NCBI GenBank assembly: GCA_030267565.1
Contig: BRXU01000071.1
Span: 1-64,000 of the forward strand
Source: Pleodorina starrii
Taxonomy: Eukaryota > Chlorophyta > Chlorophyceae > Chlamydomonadales > Volvocaceae
Direction of reading: 5' to 3'
DNA: 64,000 nucleotides
Positions 59,726-64,000 of the stretch are shown here, one piece after another. The position numbers were made by a program, and so were the translations under genes. The notes under the pieces were generated by a model. That model was not told the DNA's origin. It was given only the letters and a program-made list of their open reading frames with translations, and searched no databases. The first letter of the stretch is position 1. Every line of letters starts with the position of its first letter.

Positions 59726-62700
59726 TCATGTGGTTCGGAGGCACTCGGCCTCCTCGCGCAGGCGGGTGAGCCTCCCCTGGAGCCGCCGCATCACCACCGG
59801 ATCCACCACCTCGGCAGCGCGCCGCAGCCTGCACCTCCCCGCCCGGTTGCCAGGACTGGCGGTGCGCAGGGCCACCTCGGCGACCCCGCCCCCGCCCCCT
59901 CCCCTCCTCCTCAGCACCCACATCGCCACCAGGAGGCTCACTCCGCCGCACACCGCCGCCACCCAGCCCCGACCCTGCGCCCTCGCCGGCCCCTGCGCCC
60001 GCAGTCTCTCCCTCATCCCCGCCACCAGCCGCTCCGCCAGCCCCGGCTCCATCTCCGCCCCCATGGCCGCCAGGTGGGCCAGACAGGCCGCCACCACACC
60101 CCCCGGCAGCTCACCCGACACCCCCACCAGCCGCCCAGCCAGCAGCCGCAGCAGCCGGGGACCAGGGCGCAGGCGGGCCAGCGAGCAGCCCAGAATCAGA
60201 TGCTGCACACTCGCCGGAGACAACGGAGGGAGGACCACGCCACTGCCAGCGGAACTGCCGCTACCAGCGCCGTCAGCGGCGGCGGCGGCAGTGCTGGCGG
60301 GTGCGGGTGAGTGCTGCCGGTGCTCGTCCTCCGGTGTCAGCGCCAGGGAGGGCACTGCGGAGTGCGCCAGGGAGGGCGGCGGTGTAGAGGCTCCGGCGCC
60401 GCCGGCGGGTGCTGAGTCCCCCTGTCCCTGCCCCTGCCCCTGCCCCTCCAGGTGGGCCAATGCGGCCGCCAGCAGGACCTCCCGCGCACCGGCCAATCGG
60501 GGGCGGCTCAGCAGCAGCTCGTCCCACCGGGAGCGGACCTCCGCCGCCGCCGCAGCCGCCGCCGCCCTGGCTGCCCACTGCTGCTCAGCCCCACCACCAC
60601 CCCCTCCCGTCGACACACCGACCTCGCCTGCATCCCCATCTCCATCAGCATCGATGATGACGTTGCGTCCATCATCATCATCATCGGGGACAGCAGGTAC
60701 CTCGGGGCTGCCCCCGCTCCCACTCCCTCTCCCGCCCCCGGCCCCCCTCTCCGCCCTGCTCGCCCTCTCCGCCCCTCCCCGGCCCCTGCACTCCGCATGC
60801 AGCTCCAGCAGCCGACCCAGACTGCACACACTGGTGGCCAGGTCAGCAACCGACACCGCCTGGGGACCCAGACCCCCCGGCCGCAGGGCTGCAGAGCCGC
60901 CTCCGCCTCCGCCTGCGGGCCCCGCTGGCCCCCCCACCGGTGGCGGCCCCCCCACCCCGTGCAGCTCCCCCGCGCGCTGCAGTGCTGCCGCCAGCAACCC
61001 CATCGGCACCGCCGCCTCCATAGCCGCCAGCGCTGACAGACACATTGCCAGGTCGCGACTGTTGGTGTACGGCAGCACCGCCCGCACCGCCGCCACCACT
61101 GCCCCCGCCAGTCCTCTGCTGCTCCCCGCCCCGGGCCGCCCCGACTCGGCACACAGCGCCACACCCAGACTGGCGGCCGAGTGCAGCGAAAGAGACACCT
61201 GCCGGGCGGCAGCAGGCCCAGCAGCAGCAGCTGGCTGCACGTCTCTCCGCAACCGGGGCCCCTCACGTTCTGCTCCCGTTTCGCCGCCCGCAGCCCCGAA
61301 TGCCCCGACTGCGAGTGCGGGTGGCGGCGTCAGCGTCATCGTCATGTGTCGGAGGGATCGCTCCAGGAGTGACATTGCCGTACTGCGCTGGGAGGTGGCC
61401 TGCCGGGCTGACAGCGCCCGCAGCAGAGTCACCAATGTGGCGGGGGGCGCAGCGGGGGCCGCCCGCATCAGCAAGTGGCCGCGGGGGCGGGGGCGACCAG
61501 CGGTCGAGGTTGAGGTCGCGGCGGGGGCCCCAGCCGGCCCGCCCCCTCGCTGCTGCTGCTGCTGCTCCTGCCGGGCCTGTCGTCCCTCCCGGATGAGGGC
61601 GGATCGGACGATGGCCACCAGTCGGTCCATCAGCGGCTGCAGCGGACACACAGCGACACACCCACACAGCGACACATGCGGAGGGGGGAGGGGTTGTTTG
61701 AGAGAGGGACGGAGGGAGATAGGTGGCGCAGCCCATCCCAATACACAACAGCATCCTCAGTTTAGGAAAAGAAACAGGCACGCCGGTAAGTACAGCGACT
61801 GATTGGGTTACACATGCGCCGTCTCGCTCCCATCGCTGCGGTTTCTTCTTCACTGCCCCCCCCCCACCACCCCCCCCCTCACTCTCCCCCCCCTCCCCCC
61901 CACCTTGGGCAGCCTTATCCCCAGCCTGCCCAGCGCCCACATCATGCTGGCCAGCTCCCCACTGGTGAGGTCCCCGGAGGCCACCAGGGCCAGACTGCGA
62001 GCCAGCAGGTCGGAGGCGGTGTCGGGGGGAGGGACCCAGCGCAGACGGCCCAGGGACCACCACACGTTGGCCACCTCCTGGGGGGGGGAAAGGGGAGGGG
62101 GGGTTACCGGCCGGGGTCGGGGTCGGGCGGCGCTACTGGGTCCCTCCTGAGGGGGCTTCCGTCGTCATCCCCGTTGGGCGCGTGGGCAAGCGTGTACGGG
62201 TGTGCACGCTATTTTCTGCCGTACATGATGGGCAGTGGACAGCTGGCAGGGAGCTACAGAAGCTCCTGCCTGCCGGGTTCGCACGCCCCCGCTATAGCCC
62301 GCCATCAACCCGCCCCCATCCCCCGCCTGTTCATCTCCACCCGGACGTCAGCTCCCCAATTGGTGCAGCGCCCCGTAACGTAGCCACCCATAGCCCCACC
62401 CGCAGCCCCACCCAGGCCTCCAGCTTCTTTCTGCCCATTCCCCGCTGATCCCCGACCCGCCCGGCCCCCGCTGGCCTGACCGGGACCCGGCACGAGCTGT
62501 CGTACCCCATCTACCCCCATGCAGCCCAACCCCAACCCCTCGGCTGGCGCCCCCCCCCGGGCGCCCCGACCTGTGCGTGCATGGACACCCCGCTCCGCCC
62601 CGCCCCCCCCCCCTTGCCTGTGTCGGGCCCACCCCTGCCCACCTGCGGCCCCGCGTCGTCGTCCTCCATCGCCCGCATGAACCTCTCCACCGCCGCCCCC

Positions 62701-64000
62701 ACCCAGGCGCTGGGGGGCCTGCAGCCCAGCCGCGCAGCCGCCCACAGCGCATTGGCCACCACCTGCCCCGAGCAGGCAGGCAGCCGCCGACCCAGAGACT
62801 CCAGGGAGCGCTCCACAGCATCAGACCAGGACCACGACCCGGACCGGGACCGGCAGGCAGCCAGCCCGGACTGCCCCCCGCCATCCGCCCCCGCCCCCGC
62901 CTCCAGCCCCAGGTGCACGCAGGCGACCAGGCAGGCTGACAGCTGCTGCGGCTGCAGGGTGTCCCGCTCCAGGCACCGCTGCCAGGCGCCCAGCAGGGGA
63001 AGCAGCAGCCGGGGACCCGAGCGGGGGGCGGGGGCATCCGAGAGCGGGGCGGGCGCGGGGCCGGTGCGGGTGTTGCCCCAATCCATATCCACCGTGTCGG
63101 GGCTGCTGCACCTGCCCAGGTCCCTGTACCCCAGTGCCCCCAGCGCCCACATCAGGTTGGCCACGTCCTGTCCGTTGAGGCGGGGCCCGGCAGCCGCAGC
63201 CGCAGCCACCAGCCCCTCCAGCCAGGGGGCCGGAGGAGCCACTCCCAGCCGGGCCACCGCCCAGGCGGTCTGAGCAAGCGACTGAGGCGGAGGCGGCGGT
63301 GGGGCCACGGAGGCGGGCTGGCGCTGGGGCTGAGGCTGGGTGGGGGATGAGGACGCCAACCGGCCCCAGCCGCCCGGACCCGCAACAGCAGGCGAGATTG
63401 CCGCAGCGGCGCCAGAGCTCATGTCCATGCGGGCACAGGAAGCGGGCGCTGCTGTTGCTGCCACCGCCGTTTCGGCCGCTGCTGCGTCTAGCGCTGCTGC
63501 TGCTGCTGCCTGTGTACTGAGTGGCTGCGTCATGGTGGTGGTGGTGGTGGTGGCAGTGGGTCCCGGCATCGCCGCCATCCCGGGGGGCTGTCGCGGGTCC
63601 ATGTGCGGGTCAGCCACCCCCGGCCCCCGCCCCGTGTGGGGCCACATGCGGTGGTGGCATGCTTCGAAGAATGCTGCCCACCAGTCGGCTCCCGGGCAGT
63701 ACTCCAGGTGCGCCAGGGCTGCTGCGGTGGTGGCCAGCGCCTGGGGGGAGAAGGCGGCCAGCTGGGGGGCGGAGGCAGCGCACGCCGCCTCCAGCCAGGC
63801 GGGGGGCGGCTGGCAGCGCAGGCGGGAGAGCGCCCACAGGCTGTTGGACAGAGACTGCGGACTGAAGGCGGCCAGACGCGGCCGGGCGGCCTCCAGCAGC
63901 CCCTCCAGGAAGGCCCGGGGCAGGGGGCCACACTCCAGGCTCGCCACCGCCCACAGCGTCTGACTCACGTCCTGCGGCGAGAAACCGGCCAGCAGGGCGG
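59726..64000 (-). CDS. OPR-like repeat protein with C-terminal membrane segment (3' part)
   Basis: Minus-strand exons 62643-64000 (open at the window edge), 61904-62077 and 59726-61636 join in phase 0 and give 1,146 residues. The N-terminal visible part has repeats of 38-39 residues starting FSPQxxxxxLWAxxxL and containing PPPAW or PPAPW, followed by LEGLL-type helices. Further units read DVANLMWALGALGYRD, VVANALWAAARLGCRPPSAW and ELASMMWALGRLGIRLP. This matches octatricopeptide (OPR) repeats, the helical RNA-binding modules of green-algal organelle gene-expression factors. Long Gly/Ala/Ser linkers and an acidic patch (DDDDDGRN) interrupt later repeats. Near the C-terminus VAAVCGGVSLLVAMWVLRRR is a likely single membrane span. 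No RAP domain is seen. The N-terminus and any targeting peptide lie outside the window. Target RNA unknown. Confidence 0.75.

Noticed and set aside
59640..61802. 720-residue plus-strand frame
   Set aside because: Antisense shadow of the GC-rich OPR-like exon; only Ser/Ala/Pro low complexity.

Overview
The window is eukaryotic nuclear DNA, most likely from a volvocine or Chlamydomonas-like green alga (Chlamydomonadales). Reasons: GC-rich exons with long Ala, Gly, Pro and Gln runs; many short GT-AG introns; candidate TGTAA poly(A) signals of the green-algal type; and a protein built of ~38-residue repeats with PPPxW-like motifs, as in octatricopeptide (OPR) proteins. The species cannot be named from the sequence alone.

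Bases 1-24,973 are one satellite array, cut by the left window edge. Roughly 140 head-to-tail monomers of about 156-161 bp are organised into higher-order blocks, with offsets near 1.60, 1.84, 1.86, 2.78 and 2.95 kb. A 255-bp segment recurs nine times at exactly the same monomer position, with a tenth, truncated copy at the right edge. Read on the minus strand, each monomer looks like a complete spliceosomal intron (GTAAGT donor, CTRAC branch-like motif, pyrimidine tract, GATGCAG acceptor) bounding a 19-nt exon. The 255-bp segment falls wholly inside that exon, making it 274 nt. This is the most unusual signal in the window.

Bases 25,109-33,240 hold no gene I can identify securely. They contain several strong hairpins, short tandem repeats, a diverged direct repeat and a minus-strand RGG-box reading frame that appears broken by two single-base frameshifts.

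Bases 33,255-47,192 (+) carry a complete 26-exon gene for NOT1/CNOT1, the scaffold of the CCR4-NOT mRNA deadenylase. The exon model closes in frame to 2,538 residues. Bases 49,850-52,890 are a mosaic of Gly/Gln-rich coding-like repeats, a segment resembling the core-binding domain of tyrosine recombinases, and a Cys-rich zinc-ribbon tail behind an in-frame TGA; this is probably a decayed or mobile-element-related gene.

Bases 55,356-57,649 (+) encode a three-exon Erv1/ALR FAD-linked sulfhydryl oxidase. Bases 59,726-64,000 (-) hold the 3' part of an OPR-like gene whose product ends with a predicted membrane segment. The three recognised genes have separate housekeeping or organelle roles (mRNA decay, disulfide relay, probable organelle RNA metabolism). 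They look like ordinary neighbours at a satellite boundary, not a functional cluster.
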